A stretch of 64,000 bases of DNA, taken from the NCBI GenBank assembly GCA_910585265.1, contig CAJUCA010000001.1:62001-126000 (forward strand). Reading direction: 5' to 3'. Every line of letters starts with the position of its first letter. Position 1 is the first letter of the stretch. Origin of the DNA: an uncultured Oscillospiraceae bacterium (lineage in GTDB: Bacteria > Bacillota > Clostridia > Oscillospirales > Oscillospiraceae). The translations under genes were made by a program, and so were the position numbers. A model generated the notes under the pieces. The model searched no databases. It was not told where the DNA came from and saw nothing but the letters and a program-made list of their open reading frames with translations. Shown piece after piece: positions 7,667 to 16,436 of this stretch.

Positions 7667-7917
7667 GCCTTCACCTCGCTGTATCCGCCGTCCGCCGACT
7701 GGAGGAACACCTGCTTGGGGGCCAGGCCCTCCCGGCGCAGCACCACCAGCGCGTCGGTGAGCCGCCGCTCCGCGATGCGCACGCAGTAGCCGCAGCCCTC
7801 CCTGGAGATCACCTTGGGGGCGCGCAGGACGTATCCGGGTATGCCCGCCCGCTCCAGCACATGGGCGGTGCGCTGGGCGTAGGTCAGCGAGCGGCAGATG
7901 ATCAGATAATAAACCAT
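7663..7917 (-). CDS. DUF3343 family putative Se/S carrier
   Basis: This 84-residue protein has the DUF3343 pattern: a beta strand with IICRSLTYAQRTAHVL near the N-terminus, a central RAPKVISREGCGYCVRI containing a C-x2-C pair, and a C-terminal amphipathic stretch. The family is annotated as putative Se/S carrier proteins because members occur with selenium-donor genes. The ATG at 7917 follows AAGGAAGGGTGG; the upstream in-frame ATG has no comparable site. It overlaps the desulfurase-like gene by 4 bp, which supports a donor-carrier pair. Confidence 0.85.
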   Translation of the reverse strand: MVYYLIICRSLTYAQRTAHVLERAGIPGYVLRAPKVISREGCGYCVRIAERRLTDALVVLRREGLAPKQVFLQSADGGYSEVKA

Positions 7918-7970
7918 GGGCCCACCCTTCCTTTCCCGTGTCGTCTGATTGCCCGTGGAGAGGGACGGCA

Positions 7971-8012
7971 AAACGCCCCCCTCAAGGCCATCCTATGCCC
8001 TGAGGGGGACGC
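7971..8012 (-). terminator. Terminator after ispF
   Basis: CGCCCCCCTCA near 7974-7984 pairs with TGAGGGGGACG near 8001-8011 around a partly paired loop, followed on the minus strand by TTTT. It closes the carD-ispD-ispF group. Confidence 0.75.
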
Positions 8013-8027
8013 GGGTTCCACGCTTCT

Positions 8028-8501
8028 TCAGTTTTCGCCGATGAGGGCCACCGCGTGGGCGGCGATGCCCTCCCCCGTCCCGGTGAAGCCCAGGCCCTCC
8101 TCGGTGGTGGCTTTCACGCTCACCTGTCCGGGGCCGATGCCCATGGCGGCGGCCAGCCGCTCCCGCATCTCCGGAATGTGGGGGGCCAGCTTGGGCCGCT
8201 GGGCCAGCACCGTGGCGTCCACATTGCCGATCCCGTACCCGTGCTCCGCCAGCACCTCCGCCACGCGGCGGAGCAAAACCAGGCTGTCCGCCCCTGCGTA
8301 GGCCGGGTCGCTGTCCGGGAACAGCTTGCCGATGTCCCCCAGAGCCGCCGCACCCAGCAGGGCGTCCATGACGGCGTGCGCCAGCACATCCGCGTCCGAG
8401 TGGCCCAGCAGCCCCTTCTCAAAGGGGATCTCCACCCCGCCTAAGATGAGCTTCCGCCCCTCCACCAGCCGGTGGACATCATATCCGTGCCCGATTCTCA
8501 C
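8028..8501 (-). CDS. ispF: 2-C-methyl-D-erythritol 2,4-cyclodiphosphate synthase
   Basis: IspF converts the CDP-ME 2-phosphate to the cyclic diphosphate in the MEP isoprenoid pathway. At 157 residues it has normal length. The metal-binding DxH motif is at residues 8-10 (GYDVHR), the GHSDADVLAHA segment follows, and KATTEEGLGFTG near the C-terminus is diagnostic. The start overlaps the end of ispD by 4 bp, an arrangement often seen, and the two are likely translated together. dxs and ispA of the same route lie 6-8 kb away on the same strand. Confidence 0.97.
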   Translation of the reverse strand: MRIGHGYDVHRLVEGRKLILGGVEIPFEKGLLGHSDADVLAHAVMDALLGAAALGDIGKLFPDSDPAYAGADSLVLLRRVAEVLAEHGYGIGNVDATVLAQRPKLAPHIPEMRERLAAAMGIGPGQVSVKATTEEGLGFTGTGEGIAAHAVALIGEN

Positions 8502-9220
8502 AGCATCCCGGCCCCCTCTGCCGCCAAAAGCTCCCCCACCTCCAGGTCTATGGGGGTCGTCAGCTTGATGTTCCGCTCATCCCCCGGGGTGAGCACCACC
8601 TTCATCCCCAGCCGCTCCACGGCGGCGCAGTCATCGGTCACCGCCGCCCCATCGTCCAACGCCTTTTGAAGGGCCGCCCGGATCAGGGAGGCGTCGAACA
8701 CCTGGGGGGTCTGCACCGCGTACAGGGACGCCCGGTCCGGCGTCTGGGTGACGATCCCGTTTTCCGCAATCTTGATGGTGTCCTTCACCGGGACGGCGGG
8801 GGCCGCCGCGCCGTTCTTCGCGGCCTGGGCCACCGCGTCCTCGATCACCTGCACCGGGACGAAGGGCCGCGCCCCGTCATGTATGGCGATGAGCGGCGTA
8901 TCCTGCCGGGCCTCCAGCGTGCCCAGGCGGGCGGACTGGGTGCGGTTCTCCCCTCCCCGGATCACCTTGGACACCTTGGTGAGCTGGAACGACTGGCACA
9001 AACGGGCCACCTCGGGCACCAGCTCCTCCCGGGTGACCACCACCACCTCCGCGACGCTGGGGGCCTGCTGGAACGCCTCCACGCACCGCACCAGCACCGG
9101 AAGGCCCCCCACCTCCGCCAGCAGCTTGTCCAGCCCCATGCGGCTGGACGACCCGGCGGCCACAATCACGGCGGAGCAAAGTGCCTCCGGTTCCTTCTCT
9201 TTTCTGCGAAACAGGCCCAT
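8498..9220 (-). CDS. ispD: 2-C-methyl-D-erythritol 4-phosphate cytidylyltransferase
   Basis: IspD couples MEP with CTP to make CDP-methylerythritol. The 240-residue protein carries the nucleotide-binding start VIVAAGSSSRMGLDK (residues about 18-32), then the HDGARPFV and DRASLYAVQTPQVF motifs and the DDCAAVERLG metal/substrate block. The ATG at 9220 has AGGAGGGGG seven bases upstream; a TTG one codon earlier is unlikely. The N-terminal 15 residues are a basic/acidic extension not found in E. coli IspD. Confidence 0.97.
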   Translation of the reverse strand: MGLFRRKEKEPEALCSAVIVAAGSSSRMGLDKLLAEVGGLPVLVRCVEAFQQAPSVAEVVVVTREELVPEVARLCQSFQLTKVSKVIRGGENRTQSARLGTLEARQDTPLIAIHDGARPFVPVQVIEDAVAQAAKNGAAAPAVPVKDTIKIAENGIVTQTPDRASLYAVQTPQVFDASLIRAALQKALDDGAAVTDDCAAVERLGMKVVLTPGDERNIKLTTPIDLEVGELLAAEGAGML

Positions 9221-9240
9221 CAAGAATCCCCCTCCTGCGC

Positions 9241-9261
9241 AAAAAGGAGCCCTTCGGCTCC
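9241..9261 (-). terminator. Terminator after carD
   Basis: GGAGCC-CTTC-GGCTCC forms a short stem followed by TTTTT on the minus strand, between carD and the ispD ribosome-binding site. Some readthrough into ispD is likely, since no separate ispD promoter is evident. Confidence 0.65.
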
Positions 9262-9275
9262 CCTCCGCTTTCCGC

Positions 9276-9755
9276 TCAATGGCTCAGCACCATATCAATG
9301 TTTTCCTCCACCGTCTTATAGGGCAGGCTTTGGGCCAGCACCAGCTCGGAGATCAAAATCTGCTTGGCGGTGTGGAGCATCTTCCGCTCCCCGTTGGACA
9401 GGCCCCGCTGGTCCTCCCGGAGCAGAAGCCCCTTCACCACCCGGGCCACCTCCAGCAGATCCCCGCTTTTCAGCCGCACCATGTTCTCCCGGTAACGCCG
9501 GTTCCAGTTCTGGGTCATGTCTACCTCAATGCCCTCCATGGCGTCGATCAGGCTCTCCGCCTCCTGGCCCGACACCACGGGGCGCACGCCGATCTCCTGG
9601 GTATTCCCCGTGGGGATCATCACCGTCATGCTCCCCACCGACAGCTTGAGAAGGTAATAGTTCTCTACCTTCCCAGCCACCTTGCGCTGGACAATGGAAT
9701 CAATGACTCCGGCCCCGTGCATGGGATGCACCACCTTGTCTCCGATCTGGTACAC
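9276..9755 (-). CDS. carD: CarD-like RNA-polymerase-binding transcription regulator
   Basis: The 159-residue protein begins with the CarD/TRCF RNA-polymerase-interaction fold (YQIGDKVVHPMHGAGVI, then YYLLKL) and continues with the helical C-terminal domain (NWNRRYRENMVRL, VVKGLLLREDQRGLSNGE), here quoted in parts. CarD-family proteins bind the polymerase beta lobe and stabilise open complexes, especially at rRNA promoters. ispD and ispF follow it, a gene order common in Firmicutes and Actinobacteria. It has a clear sigma-A promoter. Confidence 0.93.
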   Translation of the reverse strand: MYQIGDKVVHPMHGAGVIDSIVQRKVAGKVENYYLLKLSVGSMTVMIPTGNTQEIGVRPVVSGQEAESLIDAMEGIEVDMTQNWNRRYRENMVRLKSGDLLEVARVVKGLLLREDQRGLSNGERKMLHTAKQILISELVLAQSLPYKTVEENIDMVLSH

Positions 9756-9795
9756 CTTCTCGCCCCCTTTAGCCTATGTATAATATCTCATAAGT

Positions 9796-9824
9796 AGTAT
9801 ACCCTTTTTAAATTGGCAATGCAA
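9796..9824 (-). promoter_or_regulatory. Sigma-A promoter of carD
   Basis: TTGCAT (9824-9819) and TATACT (9801-9796) on the minus strand are 17 bp apart, about 40 bp upstream of the carD start in an AT-rich patch. Confidence 0.65.
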
Positions 9825-9866
9825 CCTTAAATTTGCAAAAATTCCGGAAAATTTCCGGTTCAAGCA

Positions 9867-9924
9867 GAAAAAACCAGGCCGCAGATGGGAAAATCCGCTT
9901 CCGCGGCCCCCTCCGCTGCCTGGT
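9867..9924 (-). terminator. Terminator after the HAD phosphatase gene
   Basis: ACCAGGC-type arms at 9873-9884 and 9914-9924 form an imperfect stem followed on the minus strand by TTTTTTCTGC. It ends the long operon that starts near asp23/nusB. Confidence 0.6.
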
Positions 9925-9947
9925 CCTCATGTATCTTTTCCAAAAAT

Positions 9948-10742
9948 TTACCCCGGAGGGAGCAGGCCGAAGTGCCGCAGGGCCTGGGACACCCCGCCCT
10001 CGTCCACCCCCGCCGTCACATAGTCCGCCAGCTCCTTCACAGGGGCCCCGGCGTTCCCCATGGCCACCGCCGTCCCCGCCAGCCGCAGCATGGGCATATC
10101 GTTCTCCCCGTCGCCGAAAGCCATAATCTCATCCCGGGCCAGCCCGTACCGCGCCATGGCCGCCTGGACGCCCACGTCCTTGCCGCCGTCTCCGGGCATG
10201 ATGTCCAGCCCCATGGGGTGCCAGCGGGTGTGGATGCAGTTTGGCATGGCGTCCAGAAAGGGCCGCTCCTCCTCCGGGGTCACGAAGGGCACGAATTGGT
10301 ACACCCGCCCGCTCAGCAGCTCCTCCAGCGGGCAGGCCGGGTAGGGCTCCGTATGTAAAAACTCGTAAAGCTCCCGCACCCGGCCGTTGATCTGGGTGAG
10401 CCAGCTCTCCCCGTTCCCCTCCAGCAGGGCGGATATGCCGGGGTTGGCCCTCATGACCTGATACGCGCCCCGCATATTCTCCAGATCAATGGGCCGGTCC
10501 CGGAAGGGGACGCCGTCCCCATCGCAGCAGAACTGCCCATTGATGGTCACGTAGCCGTCGAACCGCGCCCCCCGGAGCATCCCGGTGCGCTCCAGGTCCT
10601 GCAAGGCCCGCCCCGTGCTCAGGAAGGTTTTAATCCCCCGCTCCCGGAGGGCGGCTAAATCCGCCAGAAGCCCATCGGACAAAAATTTGGTCCGGTAGGA
10701 CACCAGCGTCCCGTCCACATCAAAAAACAACGCCTTGATCAT
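9948..10742 (-). CDS. Cof-type HAD family hydrolase
   Basis: The 264-residue protein is a cytosolic haloacid-dehalogenase phosphatase of the Cof/type IIB group. Motif I FFDVDGTL is at residues 6-13, the STGR motif II follows near 41-44, and motif IV FGDGENDMPML is near the C-terminus with GNAGAPVKELADYVT after it. Substrates of this group are sugar phosphates, flavin mononucleotide or PLP and cannot be assigned here. The ATG overlaps the recN stop by 4 bp (ATGA), which fixes the start and shows coupling to recN. It is the last gene of the operon. Confidence 0.9.
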   Translation of the reverse strand: MIKALFFDVDGTLVSYRTKFLSDGLLADLAALRERGIKTFLSTGRALQDLERTGMLRGARFDGYVTINGQFCCDGDGVPFRDRPIDLENMRGAYQVMRANPGISALLEGNGESWLTQINGRVRELYEFLHTEPYPACPLEELLSGRVYQFVPFVTPEEERPFLDAMPNCIHTRWHPMGLDIMPGDGGKDVGVQAAMARYGLARDEIMAFGDGENDMPMLRLAGTAVAMGNAGAPVKELADYVTAGVDEGGVSQALRHFGLLPPG

Positions 10743-12439
10743 CTCTTTTTCCCAGCCCTTTTCTTGAACTCGTCGGCGGCGGACAGCAGCTCCTCCGCCC
10801 CGTCCAGCATGACGGCGGTGACCTCCCCCCCGCTGAGCCGGGCCAGCTCCTCCCGGCGGCGGGGCCGGTCCAGCCGCTCCACTTCGGTGTAGGTGCGCCC
10901 GTCCCGCTCCCCCTTCTCCACGGAGAAGTGCACGTCCCCCATGGCGGCGATCTGGGGCAGGTGGGTGACGCACAGCACCTGCTTGGTGCCGGACACCTGG
11001 AACAGCTTCCGGGCCACCTTGCCCGCGGCGCGGCCGGACACTCCGGTGTCCACCTCGTCAAAGATCAGGGTGGTCACCTGCTCCGTCTCCGCCAGCACGT
11101 TCTTCAACGCCAGCATGATCCGGGACAGCTCGCCGCCGGAGGCGATCCGGTTGATGGGCTTCAAATCCTCCCCCACGTTGGCGGACATGAGGAAGCGCAC
11201 CGTGTCCATCCCGGTGGCGTCCATGCCGTCGGCGGCGTCCTTGGGGGCGAACTCCACCTGAAAGCGCACCTTGGGCATATCCAGCTCCTTCAGCTCCGAC
11301 TGGATCCGGGCGGACAGCCGCTCCGCCGCCGCCCGCCGCTGGGTGGAAAGGAGTTCCCCTTGCTCCCTCGCCAGGAGAAGGGCCTTGTCCAGCTCCTGGT
11401 CCAGACGGGCGATCCGGTCCTCGGAGAACTGGATGGCGTCCAGCTCGGCGCGGCACTTCTCCAGGTAGGCCAGCATCTCCGCCGTACTGCCGCCGTACTT
11501 CTTCTTCAGGCGGTACAGCTTGTCCAGCCGCTCCTCGATCTCGTCCAGCTCCCCTGGGTAAAAGTCCAGCGTCCCCCGGAGGTCCCGCACCAGCTCCGCC
11601 AGATCGTCCGCGTCGCACCGGATCTGTGCCGCACGCTCCGACAGCCCCTTCAGATCTCCGCTGTACCGCCCGCCCTGGGCCAGCCGGTTTTCCGCCTCCA
11701 TCAGCAGGGACACCGCCCCCGCCCCGTCGTCCCCCCCGGTGAGGGCCTGCCACGCCCCGTCCACCGCGTCGGTGAGCCGCTCGGCGTTGCGCAGTACGTC
11801 CCGCCGCTGGGACAGCTCCTCGTCCTCGCCCTCCTTCAGCTCCGCCCGCTCCAGCTCCTCGATCTGGTAGGTCAGCGTGTCGATCCGGCGAGCCTTTTCC
11901 GCGTCGTCCATCTGGAGCTCGTCCCGCTCCTGGCGCAGGGCGCGCACCTTCTCATAGGCCGCGCCGAAGGCCCCCCGCTGCTCCCCTGTGCCGCCGAAGC
12001 TGTCCAGGTAGTCCAGGTGGCACTCCTCGTCCAGCAGCTGCTGGCCGTCGTGCTGGCCGTGTATGTTCAGCAGCTGGCAGCCCAGCTCCCGCAGCTGGGT
12101 CACCAGCAGGGGCCGCCCGTTCACCCGGCACACGTTTTTCCCGTCCCCCTGGATGGCCCGCTCAATGAGCAGCTCCCCGTTCTCGTCCGGGGCAATCCCC
12201 TGCCGCTCAAACCACGCCAGGGCGGGCAGGTCCCGGAACACTGCCGACACACGGGCGGACTTCGCCCCGGTGCGGATGAGATCCCGGCTGGTGCGCTCCC
12301 CCATGATGGCACCGATGGCGTCGATAACGATGGATTTGCCCGCGCCCGTCTCGCCGGTGAGCACGTTGAAGCCCCGGTCAAAGGTGATGTCCGCCTCGGA
12401 GATCACCGCGATATTTTCAATGTGAAGCAAGGAGAGCAT
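10739..12439 (-). CDS. recN: DNA repair protein RecN
   Basis: RecN is an SMC-like ATPase that acts early at double-strand breaks. The 566-residue product has the Walker A motif GETGAGKS at residues 29-36, a long coiled-coil centre (about 155-380), the signature SGGELSRIMLALK and Walker B with TLIFDEVDTGVSG. Length is normal. The gene lies between nadK (13-bp gap) and the HAD gene. In most Firmicutes an arginine/AhrC repressor gene (argR) sits between nadK and recN; it is missing here. Confidence 0.97.
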   Translation of the reverse strand: MLSLLHIENIAVISEADITFDRGFNVLTGETGAGKSIVIDAIGAIMGERTSRDLIRTGAKSARVSAVFRDLPALAWFERQGIAPDENGELLIERAIQGDGKNVCRVNGRPLLVTQLRELGCQLLNIHGQHDGQQLLDEECHLDYLDSFGGTGEQRGAFGAAYEKVRALRQERDELQMDDAEKARRIDTLTYQIEELERAELKEGEDEELSQRRDVLRNAERLTDAVDGAWQALTGGDDGAGAVSLLMEAENRLAQGGRYSGDLKGLSERAAQIRCDADDLAELVRDLRGTLDFYPGELDEIEERLDKLYRLKKKYGGSTAEMLAYLEKCRAELDAIQFSEDRIARLDQELDKALLLAREQGELLSTQRRAAAERLSARIQSELKELDMPKVRFQVEFAPKDAADGMDATGMDTVRFLMSANVGEDLKPINRIASGGELSRIMLALKNVLAETEQVTTLIFDEVDTGVSGRAAGKVARKLFQVSGTKQVLCVTHLPQIAAMGDVHFSVEKGERDGRTYTEVERLDRPRRREELARLSGGEVTAVMLDGAEELLSAADEFKKRAGKKR

Positions 12440-12452
12440 CCTCGTATCCCCC

Positions 12453-13319
12453 TTACGCCTTCCCTAATTTCTGGTTGATCCGCTCATAGAAGCTCCGCCC
12501 GGTGAGCTTCACCAGCCGGGTCACCTGCCTGGAACGCCGGCACTCCACCCAGTCCCCCGGCTGTATCCGAAAGGCCCGCCCGCCGTCCACCGACAGGTAG
12601 GCGGTCTTTTTGCTCCCCGGAGCCACCCGCACCCCCACGGTCCGGGCACTGTCCAGCACGAAGGGCTTGGCGTGGAGGGAGTGGGCGCAGATGGGGGAGA
12701 TGATGATATTCTGGGCGGTAGGCTCCACAATCGGCCCCCCCGCCGCCATGGAGTAGGCGGTGGACCCGGTGGGGGTGGCCACCACCAGCCCGTCCCCGGA
12801 GAAGGACGAGATCACCACCCGGTCCCCCGTCACCTCCAGATCCAGCACCCGGGCCACCGCCCCCTTGGTGACCACCGCGTCGTTCAAAGCCGACTCGGTG
12901 AACACCGGGCGGCCCTCCCGCCGGACCGTCACGTCCAGCATCATCCGCCGCTCCACGCCGAACCGCCCCCCCGCCAGCCGGGACAGCAGGGACAGCTCGT
13001 TGTGCTCCAGCTCCGCCATGAAGCCGATGCTGCCCAGGTTCACCCCCAGCACCGGGACGTTCCGGGCGGTGGCCTCCCGGGCGGAGTGGAGGATGGTGCC
13101 GTCCCCGCCGAAGCACACCAGCACGTCCGCCCCCTCCAGCTCCTGGGCCAGCCTGCCCAGGGGCTGATCGGCGGGCAGCTCCAGGCGGCTGCCCTCGTCC
13201 AGCTCGAAGGGCAGGCAGATCACCGCCTCCACCCCGCTGCGCTCCAGCACCCGGCGGGCGAACTGGGCCGCCCGGAGGCCCCGGTCCCGGTACGGGTTGG
13301 GGCTAAGCACCACCTTCAT
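12453..13319 (-). CDS. nadK: NAD kinase
   Basis: NAD kinase phosphorylates NAD to NADP. The 288-residue protein has GGDGT at residues 71-75, the conserved LNDAVVTKG segment and the glycine-rich PTGSTAYSMAAGGPIV motif that holds the nucleotide. The ATG at 13319 has GGAGGGGG upstream and overlaps the end of tlyA by 17 bp. The tlyA-nadK-recN order is conserved in Clostridia. Confidence 0.97.
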   Translation of the reverse strand: MKVVLSPNPYRDRGLRAAQFARRVLERSGVEAVICLPFELDEGSRLELPADQPLGRLAQELEGADVLVCFGGDGTILHSAREATARNVPVLGVNLGSIGFMAELEHNELSLLSRLAGGRFGVERRMMLDVTVRREGRPVFTESALNDAVVTKGAVARVLDLEVTGDRVVISSFSGDGLVVATPTGSTAYSMAAGGPIVEPTAQNIIISPICAHSLHAKPFVLDSARTVGVRVAPGSKKTAYLSVDGGRAFRIQPGDWVECRRSRQVTRLVKLTGRSFYERINQKLGKA

Positions 13320-14130
13320 GTTGTTCCCCCTCCGCCTTCAGCGTCTCGTGGGACTGCCGCACCAGCTCGGGCAGGTCAAAGCTCCCGTCCTCCCCGGCCC
13401 CGGCCCGCAGATAGCCCAAATACTCAATATTTCCCTCCGGCCCCCGTATGGGTGAAAAGTCCAAACCCTTGACAGAAAAATCCGCCTGGGCCGCGTGGCG
13501 GAGGAACTGCTCCAGCACCTCCAGATGGACGGCGGGCTCCCGCACCACGCCCTTTTTTCCCACCTTCTCCCGGCCCGCCTCAAACTGGGGCTTCACCAGG
13601 GCAACCGTCTCGCCGCCCTCCTTCAGCAGAGGGCGCAGGGCTGGCAGGATCAGCCCCAGGGAGATGAAGGACACGTCAACGGAGGCGAAGTCCAGCGGCT
13701 CCGGTATGTGCTCCGCCGTGAGGTAGCGGGCATTGGTGCGCTCCAGGCACACCACCCGGGGGTCGTTCCGGATGGCCCAGGCCAGCTGGCCGTAGCCCAC
13801 GTCCACGGCGTACACCTTCACCGCTCCGTTTTTCAGCATACAGTCGGTGAACCCCCCGGTGGACGCGCCGATGTCGGCGGCGGTTTTCCCCGCCAGCGCA
13901 ATGGGGAAGGCCCCCATGGCCTTCTCCAGCTTCAGTCCGCCCCGGCTCACGTACCGCAGGGTCTGGCCCCGGATCTCCAGGGGCGTCCCCTCCTCCAGGG
14001 CCAGTCCGGCCTTGTCCAGCCGCCGCTCCCCGGAGTAGACCTGCCCCGCCATGATCACCGCTTGGGCCTTCTGACGGCTCTCCATCAGCCCCCGCTCCAC
14101 CAGGAGCACATCCAGCCGTTTCTTAGCCAC
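13303..14130 (-). CDS. tlyA: TlyA family rRNA 2'-O-methyltransferase
   Basis: The 275-residue product has an N-terminal S4 RNA-binding domain (KKRLDVLLVERGLMES, residues 3-18) and a Rossmann methyltransferase domain with ADIGASTGGFTDC around 85-97 and DVGYGQLAW. TlyA enzymes methylate 16S and 23S rRNA riboses and confer capreomycin sensitivity in mycobacteria; older annotations call them hemolysins. The start is a GTG at 14130 preceded by GGAGGTGA, and overlaps the dxs stop by 8 bp. Confidence 0.93.
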   Translation of the reverse strand: MAKKRLDVLLVERGLMESRQKAQAVIMAGQVYSGERRLDKAGLALEEGTPLEIRGQTLRYVSRGGLKLEKAMGAFPIALAGKTAADIGASTGGFTDCMLKNGAVKVYAVDVGYGQLAWAIRNDPRVVCLERTNARYLTAEHIPEPLDFASVDVSFISLGLILPALRPLLKEGGETVALVKPQFEAGREKVGKKGVVREPAVHLEVLEQFLRHAAQADFSVKGLDFSPIRGPEGNIEYLGYLRAGAGEDGSFDLPELVRQSHETLKAEGEQHEGGA

Positions 14131-15958
14131 GGCCCATCACCTCCAACGTCCGGCGGGCGATGGACGCCCCGTCGATGCCGCACAGCTGCCGCAGTTCCGC
14201 CACGGTCCCGTGCTGGACAAAGCGGTCGCCCAGGTTCACCAGGGCCAGCTTCACCCCGGAAATCCCCCGCAGGGCAAATTCCGCCGCCACCCTGCGCCCC
14301 ACGCAGCCCGCGTCCACGCACTCCTCCGCCACTACCAGCCGCCCGGTTTTCTGGGCGCAGGCGGCCACGGTGTCCACGTCCAGGGGGGCGATGCTGTTCC
14401 ACTTCACCACCTGGGCGGACACCCCCCGCTCCGCCAGCAGCTCCGCCGCCGCCAGTGTCTCGTTGATCATGGTGCCATAGGCGGCCAGGGTCACATCCGT
14501 CCCCGGACGGATGACGCTGGCCCCCTCAATACCGCACAGGGCCCGGAACGTCCCCTCGCCCCCCTTGGGGTAGCGCACCGCCGCCGGGCCCCGGCACTTC
14601 TCCACCGCGTACCGCAGCATGGCCCGCAGCTCCTCGAAGCTGGCGGGACAGTAGATCTTCATCCCCGGCACCGTACTGAGATAGGCCGCGTCGAACACGC
14701 CGTGGTGAGTCTCGCCGTCCTCCCCGGACAGCCCCGCCCGGTCCACGCCCAGTACCACGTGCAGTCCCTGGATGGCCACGTCGTGGATCAGCATATCAAA
14801 GGCCCGCTGTAAAAAGGTGGAGTAAATCGCCGCCACGGGCACCGCCCGCTGCTTGGCCATCCCCGCGGCCATGGCTATGGCGTGGCCCTCCGCGATGCCC
14901 ACGTCAAAGAAGCGGTCCGGGTATTCCCTGGCAAAGCGGTCCAGCCCCGTGCCCCCCGGCATGGCGGCGGTCACCGCCGCCACGTCCTCCCGCTCCCCGG
15001 CAAGCTGGCACAGGGTGTCCCCAAACACTGAGGAGAAGGTCTCACCCCCCTCGTGGAGGGGCTTTCCGTCCTCGATCCGGAAGGGACCGATCCCGTGGAA
15101 GCGGTCCGGCTCCTGCTCCGCAGGTAGATAGCCTTTTCCCTTTACAGTCTTGATGTGGAGCAGGACAGGGCAGTTCAGCTCCTTGGCGTACCGCAGCAGG
15201 CGGGTGAGGTAGTTCACATCGTGCCCGTCCACCGGGCCCAGGTAAGTAAAGCCCATGTCCTCAAACATACTGCAATGGAGGACGGCGTTTTTCACCGCCT
15301 GCTTCGCCCGGTGGGTGAAGCGGTACAGCCCCCGCCCCGCAGCGGTGGCCCCGGTGACCTTCCGGTATACCTTTTTAAATTGGAGGTACTGGGGCTTCAG
15401 CCGCTGCTGGGCCAGGTGCCGGGCCACGCCTCCTACGTTCTTGGTGATGGACATCCCGTTGTCGTTGAGGATCACCACCAGCTGCTCCCCGCTCTGGCCC
15501 GCGTCGGAAAGGCCCTCATAGGCCAGCCCGCCCGTCATGGCCCCGTCCCCCAGCATGGCGAGAACGCAGTAATTTTCCCGGTTCACCGTCCTGGCCCGGG
15601 CCATCCCCAGGGCCACCGACACCGCGTTGGAGGCGTGGCCCGCGATGAACGCGTCCGCCCGGTGCTCCCTGGGCTTGGGGAAGCCGGACAGCCCCCCCAG
15701 CTTCCGCAGGGTGTCCATCCGCCCCCCCCGCTGGGTGAGGATTTTGTGGGCGTAGCACTGGTGGCCCACATCGAACACCAGCCGGTCCGTCTCCAGGTCG
15801 AACACCCGGTGGAGGGCCACCGTGGCCTCCACCACCCCCAGGCTGGAGGCCAGATGGCCCCCGGTTTTGGAAACGCTGTCCACAATCCGCTCCCGGAGCT
15901 GATCGCACAGCATCCGGGCCTGTAGATCGGTGATCTCATGGATTTGTTCCGGAATCAT
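14123..15958 (-). CDS. dxs: 1-deoxy-D-xylulose-5-phosphate synthase
   Basis: DXS condenses pyruvate and glyceraldehyde-3-phosphate with thiamine diphosphate, the first step of the MEP pathway. The 611-residue length is typical. Recognisable pieces are GHQCYAHKILT, the ThDP-binding GDGAMTGGLAYE, LNDNGMSITKNVGG, the VDGHDVNYL segment, and the transketolase C-terminal half (DVGIAEGHAIAMAAGMA, VGVDRAGLSGEDG, VRYPKGG). It starts 34 bp after the PAP2-like gene and overlaps tlyA by 8 bp. ispA lies two genes upstream, so the operon makes early and late isoprenoid enzymes together. Confidence 0.98.
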   Translation of the reverse strand: MIPEQIHEITDLQARMLCDQLRERIVDSVSKTGGHLASSLGVVEATVALHRVFDLETDRLVFDVGHQCYAHKILTQRGGRMDTLRKLGGLSGFPKPREHRADAFIAGHASNAVSVALGMARARTVNRENYCVLAMLGDGAMTGGLAYEGLSDAGQSGEQLVVILNDNGMSITKNVGGVARHLAQQRLKPQYLQFKKVYRKVTGATAAGRGLYRFTHRAKQAVKNAVLHCSMFEDMGFTYLGPVDGHDVNYLTRLLRYAKELNCPVLLHIKTVKGKGYLPAEQEPDRFHGIGPFRIEDGKPLHEGGETFSSVFGDTLCQLAGEREDVAAVTAAMPGGTGLDRFAREYPDRFFDVGIAEGHAIAMAAGMAKQRAVPVAAIYSTFLQRAFDMLIHDVAIQGLHVVLGVDRAGLSGEDGETHHGVFDAAYLSTVPGMKIYCPASFEELRAMLRYAVEKCRGPAAVRYPKGGEGTFRALCGIEGASVIRPGTDVTLAAYGTMINETLAAAELLAERGVSAQVVKWNSIAPLDVDTVAACAQKTGRLVVAEECVDAGCVGRRVAAEFALRGISGVKLALVNLGDRFVQHGTVAELRQLCGIDGASIARRTLEVMGRG

Positions 15959-15992
15959 GGACGCACCCCCTTTCTATCTCCATGCCAAATCG

Positions 15993-16430
15993 TCAAAGAA
16001 ACAACAGCTCGCCGAGCACGCCCACGGCCACGCCCAGCACCGCCCCCACTGCCACCTGGAGGGGCGTGTGGCCGATGAGCTCCTTGAGATCCTCCTCGAA
16101 GGTCTCCGGCCTGCCCTCGCCCAGGTTCCGCATGAGCTGGTTGAGCACCTTGGCCTGCTTCCCCGTCTCCAGCCGCACATGGGCGGCGTCATACATGACG
16201 ATGAACGCCAGCACCGCCGCCACGGCAAACACAGGGGAGTCAAGCCCGGTCTCAAAGGCTGCGGACACCGCGCAGGCGCACACCAACGCCGAGTGGGAGC
16301 TGGGCATACCGCCCCCGGTGGTCAGGTAGGTCAGGTCCAGCTTGCGGTACACCGCCCAGGCGATCAGCAGCTTCAGCACCTGGGCCGCCGCCCAGGCGGA
16401 CACCGCGATCAGCAGTATTTTGTTTGCCAT
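15993..16430 (-). CDS. Divergent PAP2 family membrane protein (YuiD-like)
   Basis: This 145-residue protein matches the divergent PAP2 family: four or so membrane helices with the phosphatase-like signature TTGGGMPSSHSALVCA (residues about 37-52) and YDAAHVRLETGKQAKVLNQ (about 86-104). The usual KxxxxxxRP motif of classical PAP2 phosphatases is not evident, so activity is uncertain; a role on prenyl or lipid phosphates is suggested only by its position between ispA and dxs. Confidence 0.87.
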   Translation of the reverse strand: MANKILLIAVSAWAAAQVLKLLIAWAVYRKLDLTYLTTGGGMPSSHSALVCACAVSAAFETGLDSPVFAVAAVLAFIVMYDAAHVRLETGKQAKVLNQLMRNLGEGRPETFEEDLKELIGHTPLQVAVGAVLGVAVGVLGELLFL

Positions 16431-16436
16431 TGGCCC

